Under the pieces are notes generated by a model. The model was not told the origin of the DNA. It saw only the letters and a program-made list of their open reading frames with translations, and ran no database searches. Below are positions 17,217 through 26,061 of a stretch of 64,000 nt of DNA, piece after piece (the first letter of the stretch is position 1; each line of letters begins with the position of its first letter). The position numbers and the translations under genes were made by a program. The stretch is taken from assembly GCF_001182745.1 (NCBI RefSeq), contig NZ_LN868938.1:558001-622000 (forward strand), in the 5' to 3' direction. The DNA comes from Nocardia farcinica. Lineage in GTDB: Bacteria > Actinomycetota > Actinomycetes > Mycobacteriales > Mycobacteriaceae.

Positions 17217-18068
17217 GTGGATACCGTTTCGCTGACCGGCAAGGAACTCGCCGCCGCCCTCAACGCCGACACCAAGCAGCGCGCCGAAGCGCTCACCGCG
17301 GGGGGCGTCGCCGCGCGGCTGGCGCTGATCGTGGCCAACGACGATCCGGCCAGCGCCTGGTATGTCAACTCGCTGCGCAAGGCCGCCGAACGGCTCGGAA
17401 TCGCCTGTGAGCGTATCGATCTCGGCGCCGACGCGACCGCCGACGGCATCCGCGCCGAACTGCGCGAACGCAGCGCCGACCCCGACTTCGACGCCATCAT
17501 GTTGCAGACCCCGCTGCCCGCGGGCGTCGCGCTCGACGACGTGAGCTCGGCGATCGCGGCCGACAAGGACGTCGACGGTGTGAGCCCGCTCTCGCTCGGC
17601 CTGCTCGCCGCCGGGCTGGCGGGCTTCGTGCCCGCCACCGCGCAGGCGGTGGTGGAGTTGCTGAAGCATCACGAGATCGCGCTGTCGGGCCGCCATGTCG
17701 CCGTCGTCGGCCGCTCGAACGTGGTCGGCAAGCCGCTGGCGCAGCTGCTGCTGGCCGAGAACGCGACGGTCACCGTCTGCCATTCCCGCACCACCGACCT
17801 GGCCGCGATCACCTCCACGGCCGATGTGGTGGTCGCCGCCGTCGGCCGCGCCGGACTGGTGACCGGCGATCACGTGCGTGCGGGCGCGGTGGTCGTCGAT
17901 GTCGGCACCAACGAGGCCGAGGACGGCGGCATCGTCGGTGACGTGGACGCGGAGTCGGTGCGCGGCAAGGCCGCCGGGCTGAGCCCGGTACCTGGCGGGG
18001 TCGGGCCGGTCACGACAGCGCTGCTCATGCGGCACGTCGTCGAGGCCGCCGAGCGGCACCGCGGCTGA
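17217..18068 (+). CDS. FolD paralogue (methylene-THF dehydrogenase) lacking the catalytic lysine
   Basis: 283 aa, FolD family. FolD normally interconverts 5,10-methylene-, methenyl- and 10-formyl-THF. The NADP-binding region VVGRSNVVGKPLAQLLL, and PVPGGVGPVTTALL, are intact. The active-site stretch reads YVNSLRK at 49-55: the lysine that opens the ring in E. coli FolD (Lys54, in YVASKRK) is Leu53. Gln97 (LQTPLP) and Asp120 (DKDVDG) are kept, while the CTP motif is replaced by PATAQA. The dehydrogenase may work while the cyclohydrolase half is probably lost. A separate FchA-like cyclohydrolase lies 4 kb downstream. A housekeeping FolD presumably exists elsewhere. Confidence 0.88.
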   Translation: MDTVSLTGKELAAALNADTKQRAEALTAGGVAARLALIVANDDPASAWYVNSLRKAAERLGIACERIDLGADATADGIRAELRERSADPDFDAIMLQTPLPAGVALDDVSSAIAADKDVDGVSPLSLGLLAAGLAGFVPATAQAVVELLKHHEIALSGRHVAVVGRSNVVGKPLAQLLLAENATVTVCHSRTTDLAAITSTADVVVAAVGRAGLVTGDHVRAGAVVVDVGTNEAEDGGIVGDVDAESVRGKAAGLSPVPGGVGPVTTALLMRHVVEAAERHRG

Positions 18069-18072
18069 CGGC

Positions 18073-18765
18073 TCAACCGTCGGCGGCGATCGCGGTGATG
18101 AGGGTGCGGTCCGCGCTGGTGGCCACGCTCACCACCTGCGGGTTGTAGCTGACCGGGGCCTGGCCCGGCCGGTATTCGGTGATCACCACGCGGTACTGGT
18201 CGACGCCTGCGCCGGGGCTGATCGTCACGCAGTGGATGGTGTCGGCCGGCACCGAATCGATGCCGCGCTGGATCTCGGCCACGGTCGGCACCGCGGCGTC
18301 GGGGGCGACCACCGCCCTGGCCAGCTCGGCCGAGCGTTGCACGTAGTAGGCGTATTGGAAGGCGAAGATCGCCGCGGGCCCGGAATCGGTGCCGCCGACG
18401 CCGTTGCCCTGGATCCGCTCACCCACCCGCTCGGCCGGGCAGCGGTCCGCGGGCGCGGGCTGCGCGGGCGCCGGCTGGTCGGTCGCGGTGTGCTGCGGAT
18501 CGGGGGCGCCGCGGAAGAAGACGACCGCGGCGGCGACCAGCGCCACCGCGGCCAGCGAGCCGAGCAGCACCGGCGCCCAGCGCGCGATCGGCTTGCGCTT
18601 GGGGGTGCGGTCGATCATCCGCGCGAAGACGTCGTCCTCCGGAAAGAACGCCGGGGGCCGCACCGGTCGCGGGGTGTCGGACAACGGATCGAACGGCGGC
18701 CGTTCGCCGGAGGACGCCGGTGTGTGCGGCCGCATCCCCGAGTCCGGTCGATTCACTGTCCCCAC
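18073..18765 (-). CDS. Single-span membrane protein with extracytoplasmic domain
   Basis: 230 aa. A proline-rich cytoplasmic N-terminus is followed by KRKPIARW, one membrane span (about residues 63-86), a Pro/Ala linker and an external domain with two or more cysteines (DRCPAERVG, IHCVTISPG). No family recognised; such type II proteins are common in Nocardia. The GTG at 18765 lies close to AAGG, and downstream starts at 18756 or 18735 are possible. Confidence 0.7.
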   Translation of the reverse strand: MGTVNRPDSGMRPHTPASSGERPPFDPLSDTPRPVRPPAFFPEDDVFARMIDRTPKRKPIARWAPVLLGSLAAVALVAAAVVFFRGAPDPQHTATDQPAPAQPAPADRCPAERVGERIQGNGVGGTDSGPAAIFAFQYAYYVQRSAELARAVVAPDAAVPTVAEIQRGIDSVPADTIHCVTISPGAGVDQYRVVITEYRPGQAPVSYNPQVVSVATSADRTLITAIAADG

Positions 18766-18800
18766 CCTTCATCCGATCGGCGCGCGCCTGCCTCGAAACA

Positions 18801-18830
18801 ACTCCCCGGGGCACGATACCGCCGGGGAGT
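18801..18830 (-). terminator. Terminator after the L,D-transpeptidase gene
   Basis: ACTCCCCGG and CCGGGGAGT form a 9-bp stem; on the minus strand it is followed by TGTTTCG. Confidence 0.6.
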
Positions 18831-18863
18831 GGGGAAGGGCGAAAAGCGACGCGCGGACCGCGC

Positions 18864-19616
18864 TCACCAGTGGATGTAGACCGGATCGCCGATGCCGACC
18901 GTGTTGTAGTACCAGGCGGCGTCGTCGGGGGAGAGGTTGATGCAGCCGTGACTGACGTTGGCGTAGCCCTGCGAGTCGACCGACCACGGCGCCGAGTGCA
19001 CGAACACCCCGCCCCAGGTGAGCCGGACCGCGTACTCGCCGTCGATCAGGTAGCCCTCCGGCGAGCTCAACGGGATGCCGATGGTGCGCGAGTCGAAGAC
19101 GATCGAGCGGAACTTTTCCAGCACGGGGAAGGTCCCGGTCGGGGTCTCGAAGCCCGGCTTGCCCATCGACGCGGGCATGGTGCGCACCACTTGGCCGCCG
19201 ATGCTGACGGTGAAGGTGTGCGCGGACAGGTCGGCCTCGGCGTAAACGCCTGCGTTGGTGCGGAATTCGGTGCGGACATCGCCCGCCCGCACGGTGATCG
19301 TGCTGTCGGCGGGCAACGGGGCCGACGGAGTCCAGGTGAGGGTGCGGTCACCGGTCCAGGCGACGGTGCCCGGCAGCGGTGCGGCGGCCTCGACCCGGAC
19401 GGCGCGCTCGACCCGCGCGCGGTCGGTGACGGGCTGGGTGAATTCGACGGTCACGGGATGGGCGATGCCCACCATCCGGCCGTCCGACGGCGTGATCGCG
19501 GCGATCGTGCCGGTGGTCGTGGTGCCGACGAGCGTCGCGGCCGCCGCGCCGGAGCCGAACACTGCCAGCGCGATGACCACGATCGCGAGGAACAGGTGGC
19601 GACGAACGCTCCTCAT
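18864..19616 (-). CDS. L,D-transpeptidase (YkuD domain)
   Basis: 250 aa. An N-terminal signal/anchor segment (about residues 8-30) is followed by an Ig-like domain (about 45-120) and the catalytic YkuD domain with FVHSAPW and SHGCINL (nucleophile Cys). These enzymes make 3-3 cross-links in peptidoglycan outside the membrane, as in mycobacterial Ldt proteins. The ATG at 19616 follows AAAGGGG. Confidence 0.94.
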   Translation of the reverse strand: MRSVRRHLFLAIVVIALAVFGSGAAAATLVGTTTTGTIAAITPSDGRMVGIAHPVTVEFTQPVTDRARVERAVRVEAAAPLPGTVAWTGDRTLTWTPSAPLPADSTITVRAGDVRTEFRTNAGVYAEADLSAHTFTVSIGGQVVRTMPASMGKPGFETPTGTFPVLEKFRSIVFDSRTIGIPLSSPEGYLIDGEYAVRLTWGGVFVHSAPWSVDSQGYANVSHGCINLSPDDAAWYYNTVGIGDPVYIHW

Positions 19617-19769
19617 GGCGGCCACCCCTTTCGAGCTGGTGTGGGCCTGGGTAGACCAGTCTACGCGCGCATGATCAACAGTGCCCGGCCGTTGTGAAAC
19701 ACCCCTCCTCCATACCCATAGTCGGCGTGTTCGTGGGTACCCCGCCCGCACGATGTGGAAGGAGTCCCC

Positions 19770-20849
19770 ATGCGATTGCGGCGCAGCAGACCCGACGGCC
19801 CCGGCTTCCTGCGGGTGCGGCGCGGGCGCGGCTTCTCCTACGTCACCAGCGACGGCGAAACCGTCACCGACGAGGAGACCCTCGCGCGGATCAAGGCACT
19901 GGTCATCCCGCCCGCCTGGCGGGACGTGTGGATCTGCCCCTACCCGAACGGGCACCTGCAGGCCGTCGGTGTCGACGCCGCCGGGCGCAAGCAGTACCTC
20001 TACCACGAGCAGTGGCGCCGCGAACGCGACGAAGTGAAGTTCGACCGGGTGCTGGAGATGGCGGCCCGGCTACCGGAGTTCCGCGCGCGGATCGCCGCCG
20101 ATCTGGAGCTGCCCGGCCTGGAGCGGCGCCGGGTCGAGGCGGTCGCGCTCGGGCTGATCGATCGCGGCGTGTTCCGGGTGGGCGGCGAGGAGTACGCGCA
20201 GGAGAACGGCACCAGGGGCATGGCCACCCTGCTCCGCGCGCAGGTCACGGTGTCGGGCGCGGAGATGACCTTCGACTACATCGCCAAGAGCGGGATCCGC
20301 CGCCGGGTCCGCATCGAGGATCCCGCCCTGGCCAGGGCGGTGCGCGCGCTGAAACGCAGCCGCGCCGAGTCCGAGCGTCTGCTCACCTACCGCTGTCCCG
20401 ACGGGGCCTACCGCGAACTGCACGCCGAGGAGATCAACGCGCGCTTCAAGGAGCTGGTCGGCGAGGAGTGCAGCGCCAAGGACCTGCGCACCTGGCAGGG
20501 CACGGTGCTGGCCGCCGTCGGGTTCGGCGCCATCGCGCTGCCGACCTCGCAGCGCGCACGCAACAAGGCGATCCGGGCGGTGATGGTGGACGTGTCCAAC
20601 GCGTTGGGCAACACCCCCGCCATCGCGAAGTCCTCCTATGTGGACCCGCGGGTGGTGGCCGCGTTCGAGGAGGGCGCGACGATCGCGGCGGCGATGCGGC
20701 GGGCCGACCGCGTCACCGATCTCACCGAGCAACAGCAGATCATCGACCGGGCCGTCATCCGGCTGATCACCGCGCAGCAGAAGCGGGCGCGCCGGGCGGC
20801 GCGAGCCGTCCGGGCCGGGGTGGCCAGGCAGGCGCGCGCGGCGGCGTGA
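19770..20849 (+). CDS. DNA topoisomerase IB (poxvirus/eukaryote type)
   Basis: 359 aa. The type IB catalytic set is visible: FRVGGEEYAQENGTRG (Arg136), AKSG (Lys173), SAKDLRTWQGT (Arg240) and SSYVDPRV with nucleophile Tyr290. It relaxes supercoils through a 3'-phosphotyrosine link. The ATG at 19770 is chosen because AAGGAG lies at 19758, which the upstream GTG 19755 would engulf. Convergent with the next gene, 3 bp apart. Found sporadically in bacteria. Confidence 0.95.
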   Translation: MRLRRSRPDGPGFLRVRRGRGFSYVTSDGETVTDEETLARIKALVIPPAWRDVWICPYPNGHLQAVGVDAAGRKQYLYHEQWRRERDEVKFDRVLEMAARLPEFRARIAADLELPGLERRRVEAVALGLIDRGVFRVGGEEYAQENGTRGMATLLRAQVTVSGAEMTFDYIAKSGIRRRVRIEDPALARAVRALKRSRAESERLLTYRCPDGAYRELHAEEINARFKELVGEECSAKDLRTWQGTVLAAVGFGAIALPTSQRARNKAIRAVMVDVSNALGNTPAIAKSSYVDPRVVAAFEEGATIAAAMRRADRVTDLTEQQQIIDRAVIRLITAQQKRARRAARAVRAGVARQARAAA

Positions 20850-20852
20850 GGG

Positions 20853-21737
20853 TCAGAAGCGTCCCGTCACACCGGCTTTCGGTGTCTCCGGCGCCCGGGT
20901 GATCCGACCGCCGACCCGCTCCTGCACCGTGAACCCGTAGCGGCGGCACCAGGCGGCCAGCGCCGGAATCGCGGTCTCGTCGTGGAAGATCGGCACCAGC
21001 CTGCCGACGATGGTCATCCGGTGCTCGTCGGCGGCCCGGCACAGATGCAGCAGGTTCGCGCTGCCCAGACCCATCCCGCGCAGCGCCGGGGCCACCGTGA
21101 TCGTGTCGAGTTCGATGGTGCTGGTGCGGATCTCGAACGACACCTCGACCGGGCCCGGCCCCGACCGGCGCAGCCCGGCCGGGTCGGCGGGGATCGGTCG
21201 CAGCGAACCGGGCAGGTGGTCGATCAGCGGGCGGCGTGCGAGGTCGTCGGGCGCCAGGCGGATCAGCGTCAACAGGTGCTGGGTCAGCTGGTGCACGCCC
21301 GAACGGTCGCCCTCGGCGGCCTGCTCGCGCACCGCCGGGCAGGCGCGCGCGACCGCCGCGAGCCCCTCGGTCCAGCGCGGCGCGACGAGCCGGTAGCGCG
21401 GGACCAGCCGGGCGATGGTCGCCTCCAGCCCGACCACGCCCTGGGTGCCGGGGGTCTCGCCGCCCGACAGCACTCCCCAGCGCCTGTCCTCCGCGCCGAC
21501 ACCGTGGCGCGACAGCTCCCGGCGCAGCCGGTCGAGCTTGCGTTCGGCGCGTTCGAGCTTGCCGCCGGGCAGTCGGTGCACCCAGGTCGGCCAGCCGTCG
21601 ATATTGGTGCGGATGCGCAGATCGTTGAGGGCGATCCTGGCCGCGCGGAAATTGCTCCACGCTTGCTCGCGGCGTTCGAGCAGTTGCCGCGCCGGATCAT
21701 GATCGCCCCCTGGCGAGGACGGCACCTCGTCACTCAT
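20853..21737 (-). CDS. Uncharacterised protein with C-terminal GNAT-like domain
   Basis: 294 aa. The N-terminal 100 residues are helical and charged (GKLERAERKLDRLRREL). The C-terminal part contains IELDTITVAPALRGMGLGSANLLHLC, the acetyl-CoA binding pattern of GNAT N-acetyltransferases (V-x-P-x-x-R-G-x-G-x-G). Substrate unknown. The ATG at 21737 is preferred over a TTG at 21746. Confidence 0.7.
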   Translation of the reverse strand: MSDEVPSSPGGDHDPARQLLERREQAWSNFRAARIALNDLRIRTNIDGWPTWVHRLPGGKLERAERKLDRLRRELSRHGVGAEDRRWGVLSGGETPGTQGVVGLEATIARLVPRYRLVAPRWTEGLAAVARACPAVREQAAEGDRSGVHQLTQHLLTLIRLAPDDLARRPLIDHLPGSLRPIPADPAGLRRSGPGPVEVSFEIRTSTIELDTITVAPALRGMGLGSANLLHLCRAADEHRMTIVGRLVPIFHDETAIPALAAWCRRYGFTVQERVGGRITRAPETPKAGVTGRF

Positions 21738-21895
21738 GACACCCAACGGTAGATGGCCGCGGGCAACCGCGCCGCGACTACCTGTGACCTGGGGTTCGAG
21801 GTCGCTCCGACGCCGCTGGTCACCTCACATGCCAGCGGTTAGCCGGGCGATCACGCGGACGGGCGTGTCGGCGAGTCCGCGAGGACGCCGGAGCG

Positions 21896-22585
21896 CTAGG
21901 ACGAGCGGACCGCGTGCAGCACGTCGGCGTGCAGGCCGTCGGCACGCGCGGTGATCTCCTCGATCCTGGCCAGCGTCGGCGCGAACCGATCGCCCTCGGC
22001 GGCGGGCAGCGAGGCCACGTTGATCTCGATGTTGAGCTGCGAGCTGGTCGCGGCGGCCCGGGCGGCGTCGGCGGCGGCGCCGATGTCGGTGACCACGTTC
22101 GGATTGCCGATCGGCAGCAGCTCGGCGGCCAGCGAAAGCACCTCGTCGGCCTCGTCCACCACGGCCGCCGGAACGCGTGCGGCCTCGATGAGCGCCGCGG
22201 TGATGGCCTCCTGGCGGTGCTGGGCCTCGGCGTCGGTGCCCTTGGGCAGCTTGTAGGCGTCGCCGACGGCGGTGAAGGCGGCGGCGTCGGCCTCGGCCAG
22301 CGCCAGCGAGCGCGCGCGGGCCGCGTCGGCGGCCTCGATGATCCGGTCGATCACCGGCCGGTGCTCGGCGTCCTTGGCCCGGGTGGTGTAGCGGGCCACC
22401 ATCGCGACCAGCGCCGCGCCCTGGGCGGCGTGCAGCGCGGCGACGGCGCCGCCACCGGGGGCGGGCACCTTCGCCGCCAGCTCCGACAGGTACCCGGCGA
22501 GGGTGGCCGCACCGAAGGACGCGGCTTCCTGGGACGACCCGCTCGGGGACGACGTGGCCTGGGACGACGTGGTCGGCTGCGACAC
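21896..22585 (-). CDS. FTCD_C-family methenyl-THF cyclohydrolase / cyclodeaminase (FchA-like)
   Basis: 229 aa, nearly all helical. After a Ser/Thr-rich head, LSELAAKVPAPGGGAVAALHAAQGAAL matches FchA and formiminotransferase-cyclodeaminase, as do YKLPKGTDAE and GNPNVVTDIG. FchA hydrolyses methenyl-THF to 10-formyl-THF; cyclodeaminase removes ammonia from formimino-THF. No formiminotransferase is nearby, so cyclohydrolase is favoured. This would replace the half-reaction missing in the FolD paralogue at 17217. Confidence 0.85.
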   Translation of the reverse strand: MSQPTTSSQATSSPSGSSQEAASFGAATLAGYLSELAAKVPAPGGGAVAALHAAQGAALVAMVARYTTRAKDAEHRPVIDRIIEAADAARARSLALAEADAAAFTAVGDAYKLPKGTDAEAQHRQEAITAALIEAARVPAAVVDEADEVLSLAAELLPIGNPNVVTDIGAAADAARAAATSSQLNIEINVASLPAAEGDRFAPTLARIEEITARADGLHADVLHAVRSS

Positions 22586-22712
22586 GGAGGGTGGCCTTTC
22601 CTGCTTCGGCGAGTGACTACGGCCTCACGCTACTCGGCGCCCGCTCGCCGTCCGCGCCCGACACCGCGAGCCGGTGCGCGCCCGCGCGATAGCCGGGGTT
22701 ATGTTGAGCACT

Positions 22713-23750
22713 ATGCGGATCGGATTGGGCATCAACTACTCGGGCGGCTTCAAAGAGGTCGCGGCCGAAGTGGCCGACCTGGAGAGAGCCGGACTCGACA
22801 TCGTCTTCGTGCCCGAGGCGTACTCCTTCGACGCGGTCAGCGCGCTGGGCTACCTGGCCGCCCGAACCGAACGGGTGCAGCTGGCGTCGGGCATCCTGCA
22901 GCTCTACACCCGCACCCCCAGCCTCACCGCCATGACCGCCGCGGGCCTGGACTTCGTCTCCGACGGCCGCTTCCTGCTCGGCCTCGGCGCCTCCGGCCCG
23001 CAGGTCATCGAGGGCTTCCACGGCGTGCCCTACGACGCGCCCATCGGCCGCACCCGCGAACTGGTGGAGATCTGCCGCAAGGTGTGGCGGCGCGAACGCC
23101 TGGAATACCAGGGCAAGTACTACCAGATCCCGCTGCCCGCCGAGCGCGGCACCGGCCTGGGCAAGCCGCTCAAGCTCATCAATCACCCCGTGCGCGACCG
23201 CATCCCGGTCCTGCTGGCCGCCCTCGGCCCCAAGAACGTCGAACTGGCCGCCGAGATCGCCGAGGGCTGGCAGCCGATCTTCTTCCTGCCCGAGAAGGCC
23301 ACCGAGGTCTGGGGCGAATCGCTGGCCGCGGGCCGCGCCAAGCGCGATCCCGCCCTGGGCGAGCTGGAGGTGTTCGCCGGCCCGGCGCTGGCCATCGGCG
23401 AGAACGTCACCCCGCTGCTCGAGTTCGTCAAGCCGCACCTGGCCCTCTACATCGGCGGCATGGGCGCCAAGGGCAAGAACTTCTACCACACCCTGGCCAC
23501 CAAGTACGGCTACGGCGCCGAAGCCGACCGCATCCAGGAGCTCTACCTGGCCGGCAAGAAGGAGGAGGCCGCCAAGGTGGTCCCCGACGCGCTCGTCCGC
23601 GACATCTCCCTGGTCGGCCCCGCCGGTTTCGTCAAGGAACGCATCGCCGCCTTCCGCGAGGCGGGCGCCACCGTGCTGAACGTGGTGCCGATGGCAGGCA
23701 CCGCCGCCGAACGGGTGAAACTGATCGAGCAGCTGCGCGAACTGCTCTGA
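22713..23750 (+). CDS. LLM-class F420-dependent oxidoreductase
   Basis: 345 aa, luciferase-like TIM barrel: MRIGLGINYSGGFKE, GRFLLGLGASGPQVIEGFHG, and ALYIGGMGAKGKNFY. Resembles mycobacterial Rv3520c-type F420 enzymes. Substrate unknown. The ATG at 22713 lies 7 nt after TATGTT (22700-22705), so a leaderless mRNA is likely. A long terminator stem follows. Confidence 0.88.
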   Translation: MRIGLGINYSGGFKEVAAEVADLERAGLDIVFVPEAYSFDAVSALGYLAARTERVQLASGILQLYTRTPSLTAMTAAGLDFVSDGRFLLGLGASGPQVIEGFHGVPYDAPIGRTRELVEICRKVWRRERLEYQGKYYQIPLPAERGTGLGKPLKLINHPVRDRIPVLLAALGPKNVELAAEIAEGWQPIFFLPEKATEVWGESLAAGRAKRDPALGELEVFAGPALAIGENVTPLLEFVKPHLALYIGGMGAKGKNFYHTLATKYGYGAEADRIQELYLAGKKEEAAKVVPDALVRDISLVGPAGFVKERIAAFREAGATVLNVVPMAGTAAERVKLIEQLRELL

Positions 23751-23767
23751 CCCCGGCAAGCGCAGAA

Positions 23768-23804
23768 CGAACGGCGTCCCGGCTCTCCGCCGGGACGCCG
23801 TTCG
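23768..23804. terminator. Bidirectional terminator hairpin
   Basis: A perfect 16-bp stem (CGAACGGCGTCCCGGC / GCCGGGACGCCGTTCG) with loop TCTCC lies between the convergent F420 enzyme and STAS genes. No T-tract. Confidence 0.8.
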
Positions 23805-23818
23805 TGGTTCGGGAGCGG

Positions 23819-24214
23819 TCAGCCCTTGCCGACCGCGGCCAGCGCCGCGTCCAGGGTCGAATACAGCGCGAACACCTGGTCCAAGCTGGTCATCTTCAAC
23901 TGTCTGCTGGTGGCGGGCCCGTCCGCGACCACCGCGATCGTGGTCGCCGCACCGGCCCGCTGATGCGCGGCAACCAGCGCCGCCATCCCGGCCGAAGCCA
24001 GGAAACTGACCCGCGTGAGGTCGATGATCAGGGCCGCCGGCTTCTCGCCGAGCACCCCTTCGATCGCATTCTCCAGCGCGGGAGCGGTCGCCAGGTCCAC
24101 CTCGCCGGCCACCGTCAACACGGTGGCCCCGTCGTGCACCGCGACGGAGGTGGTCATCGTGTCCGCCAGGGGATACGCGTCTCCGGAAGTGTTGGTCACG
24201 ACTCCACGACACAC
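23819..24214 (-). CDS. STAS-domain anti-sigma factor antagonist
   Basis: A STAS domain of about 110 residues with VAGEVDLATAPALENAI and the phospho-acceptor region LIIDLTRVSFLASAGMAALV. Such proteins release sigma factors by binding anti-sigma kinases when unphosphorylated. No kinase or sigma factor is adjacent. The start is uncertain: GTG 24214 gives 131 aa, ATG 24157 (MTTSVAVHD) gives a more usual length. Confidence 0.88.
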   Translation of the reverse strand: MCRGVVTNTSGDAYPLADTMTTSVAVHDGATVLTVAGEVDLATAPALENAIEGVLGEKPAALIIDLTRVSFLASAGMAALVAAHQRAGAATTIAVVADGPATSRQLKMTSLDQVFALYSTLDAALAAVGKG

Positions 24215-24417
24215 AACTTCCGGCCAAAGCGCAAGTCAAGTGTGCACATGGACCGCTGGCTATGTGGCGACTCGATTGACCCGGACAGTTGGGCGCGGTG
24301 GGTGGCTCGACGCGTTGTGAAGCGGATTTGCCCGACGGTGCGTGAAAAGAGAGCGGTGAAGGCAAACTAGCGGCAACACGATGTCTGGTGTCGTCAGAAG
24401 GACGGTCGCCGGCGCGG

Positions 24418-24765
24418 TCACTCCCTGGCGGTCGCGGGTGCAGCCAACAGCATGTGCAAGCCGGCGTCGAGGCCGGCGGCGAAGGTGTCGGGGTCGGAGA
24501 CCACGGTGGTGTCCAGATCGATGCCTAAGTGGCAGGTATCGACGTGCGAGACCAGGGCGGCGTTGAACGCTGTGCCAAGGGTGGGGGGAAGGCGTAGAGG
24601 CGCCGGATTTCGGCGCCGGCGAGGTGGAGCGGTACGGGCGAGCCCGGCACGTTGGCTGGACTGGGTGCAGATCGGCGGCATGGGTGGCCCAGAGATCACG
24701 GCACATCGAGCAGCACCACTCGCTGGACTCCGCTGCGCGCACTCGGCGACCAATCGGCCGTCCAC
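24418..24765 (-). pseudogene. C-terminal remnant of a wax ester synthase/acyl-CoA:diacylglycerol acyltransferase
   Basis: Two minus-strand frames carry pieces of the WS/DGAT C-terminus. One reads NVPGSPVPLHLAGAEIRRLYAFPP up to a run of six G (plus strand 24583-24588). The next frame continues LGTAFNAALVSHVDTCHLGID, then LDTTVVSDPDTFAAGLDAGL, to a stop at 24418. A second frame break and stops lie upstream. The catalytic N-terminal half (HHxxxDG) is absent. This is a decayed gene; the wax/triacylglycerol function must come from other copies. Confidence 0.72.
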
Positions 24766-24841
24766 ACGGTTGCGAGATGGCCGACAAACTCATGAAGCTG
24801 GTCGAGGGGTGCGGATCCGGATACGGGGGCGGCTGGAGCGG

Positions 24842-25246
24842 TTACGGGTTGATAAGGGCGGCCAGCGGGGCGAAGCGGGTGGGGTCCGTGGCTATGAGGG
24901 TGGAGAGGCGGGTGGCGATGGCGGTGGCGAGGGTGTCGCGGATTTCCCGGCGGAGGGCGTCGCCCTCGCGGGTGAGGACGACGCGGCTGACGCGGCGGTC
25001 GGTCGGGTCGGGTTCGCGGGCGAGCAGGCCGCGGCGGGAGAGGCGGTCGACCATGCCCGTGACATTGGTCTTGTCGCAGCCGAGGCGGGCGGCGATGGTG
25101 CCGAATGAGGGCGGGTCGTTGCCGAGCAGGCACAGCAATTGCGTTTGTTGACTGGTCAATTCGTATTGGCGGGCGACCTCGGCGTAGAGCACGGCGATTT
25201 CGCGATGCAGGGACATCACCGCGGTGGTCAGGTCGTCGGGAGTCAC
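24842..25246 (-). CDS. MarR-family transcriptional regulator
   Basis: 134 aa with the MarR winged helix: LGCDKTNVTGMVDRLSRRGLL and DPTDRRVSRVVLT. Divergent from an SDR gene with an 89-bp spacer that holds a perfect 27-bp palindrome, so autoregulation and control of the SDR are likely. The GTG at 25246 fits the domain start. Confidence 0.93.
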   Translation of the reverse strand: MTPDDLTTAVMSLHREIAVLYAEVARQYELTSQQTQLLCLLGNDPPSFGTIAARLGCDKTNVTGMVDRLSRRGLLAREPDPTDRRVSRVVLTREGDALRREIRDTLATAIATRLSTLIATDPTRFAPLAALINP

Positions 25247-25284
25247 GAAGACAGTCTAGCTCCTCGACCATTGACATCCTCCAC

Positions 25285-25311
25285 CTAATAGTCGAGCATC
25301 TCGACTATTAG
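25285..25311. promoter_or_regulatory. 27-bp palindromic operator for the MarR regulator
   Basis: CTAATAGTCGAG-cat-CTCGACTATTAG, 12-bp perfect arms. A TTGACA box (25271-25276) lies just upstream on the plus strand, so a bound dimer would cover the -10 region of the SDR promoter. Confidence 0.85.
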
Positions 25312-25335
25312 CCATCGCTACTTCAGGGAGTGCTC

Positions 25336-26061
25336 ATGACCGTCGCCCTCGTCACCGGCGGCTCGCGGGGTATCGGCCGCGCCATCGCCACTCGTCTCGC
25401 CGCTGACGGCGCGGCCGTGGTGGTCAACTATCGCCGAAACGCCGCGGCGGCATCGCAAGTCGTCACCCAGATCGAGCGAGCGGGCGGCCGGGCGCTGGCC
25501 GTTGCCGCCGACGTGGCCGATCCCCCGCACCTGCGGGGACTATTCGAGGCCACCGAGCGAACCTTCGGCGGCCTCGACGTCCTCGTCGTCAACGCGGGCG
25601 TGGCCCACTTCGCACCCATCGCCGAAACCACCGACGCCGACTTCGACGAACTCTTCGCGGTCAACACCCGAGCCACCTTCCACGCCCTGCGCGAGGCCGC
25701 AAACCGCCTGCGCGACGGCGGCCGCATAGTAGTGATCTCCAGCGGCGCGGTCGCCACCGCCCGCCCCGGCTCGGGCGCGTACGCCGCCAGCAAGGCCGCC
25801 GTCGACCAGCTCGTCCGGACGGCCGCATCCGAACTCGGCCCGCGCGGCATCACCGTCAACAGCGTCCTCCCCGGCGCGATCCGCACCGACGCCCTCGTCA
25901 CGACCCGAGACCCCGCCGCCCTCGACCAGGTAGCCGCCCAAACCCCCCTCCGCAGAATCGGCGAACCCGACGACATCGCCGCCATCGTCGCCTTCCTCAC
26001 CTCCCCCGACGCCCGCTGGATCACCGGCCAACGCATCCACGCGGGCGGCGGCCTCTTCTAA
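25336..26061 (+). CDS. Short-chain dehydrogenase/reductase, FabG-like
   Basis: 241 aa, classical SDR with TGGSRGIGRAIA, NAGV, and YAASKAAVDQL. C-terminal GRIxAGGG-type end (HAGGGLF). The ATG at 25336 follows AGGGAG. Controlled by the divergent MarR, it probably reduces a toxic carbonyl or quinone, but the substrate cannot be read from sequence. Confidence 0.92.
   Translation: MTVALVTGGSRGIGRAIATRLAADGAAVVVNYRRNAAAASQVVTQIERAGGRALAVAADVADPPHLRGLFEATERTFGGLDVLVVNAGVAHFAPIAETTDADFDELFAVNTRATFHALREAANRLRDGGRIVVISSGAVATARPGSGAYAASKAAVDQLVRTAASELGPRGITVNSVLPGAIRTDALVTTRDPAALDQVAAQTPLRRIGEPDDIAAIVAFLTSPDARWITGQRIHAGGGLF

Noticed and set aside
24260..24793. 177-aa minus-strand frame over the wax ester synthase remnant
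   Set aside because: Mixed low-complexity frame; the homologous pieces are in the other two frames, so it is treated as a pseudogene.
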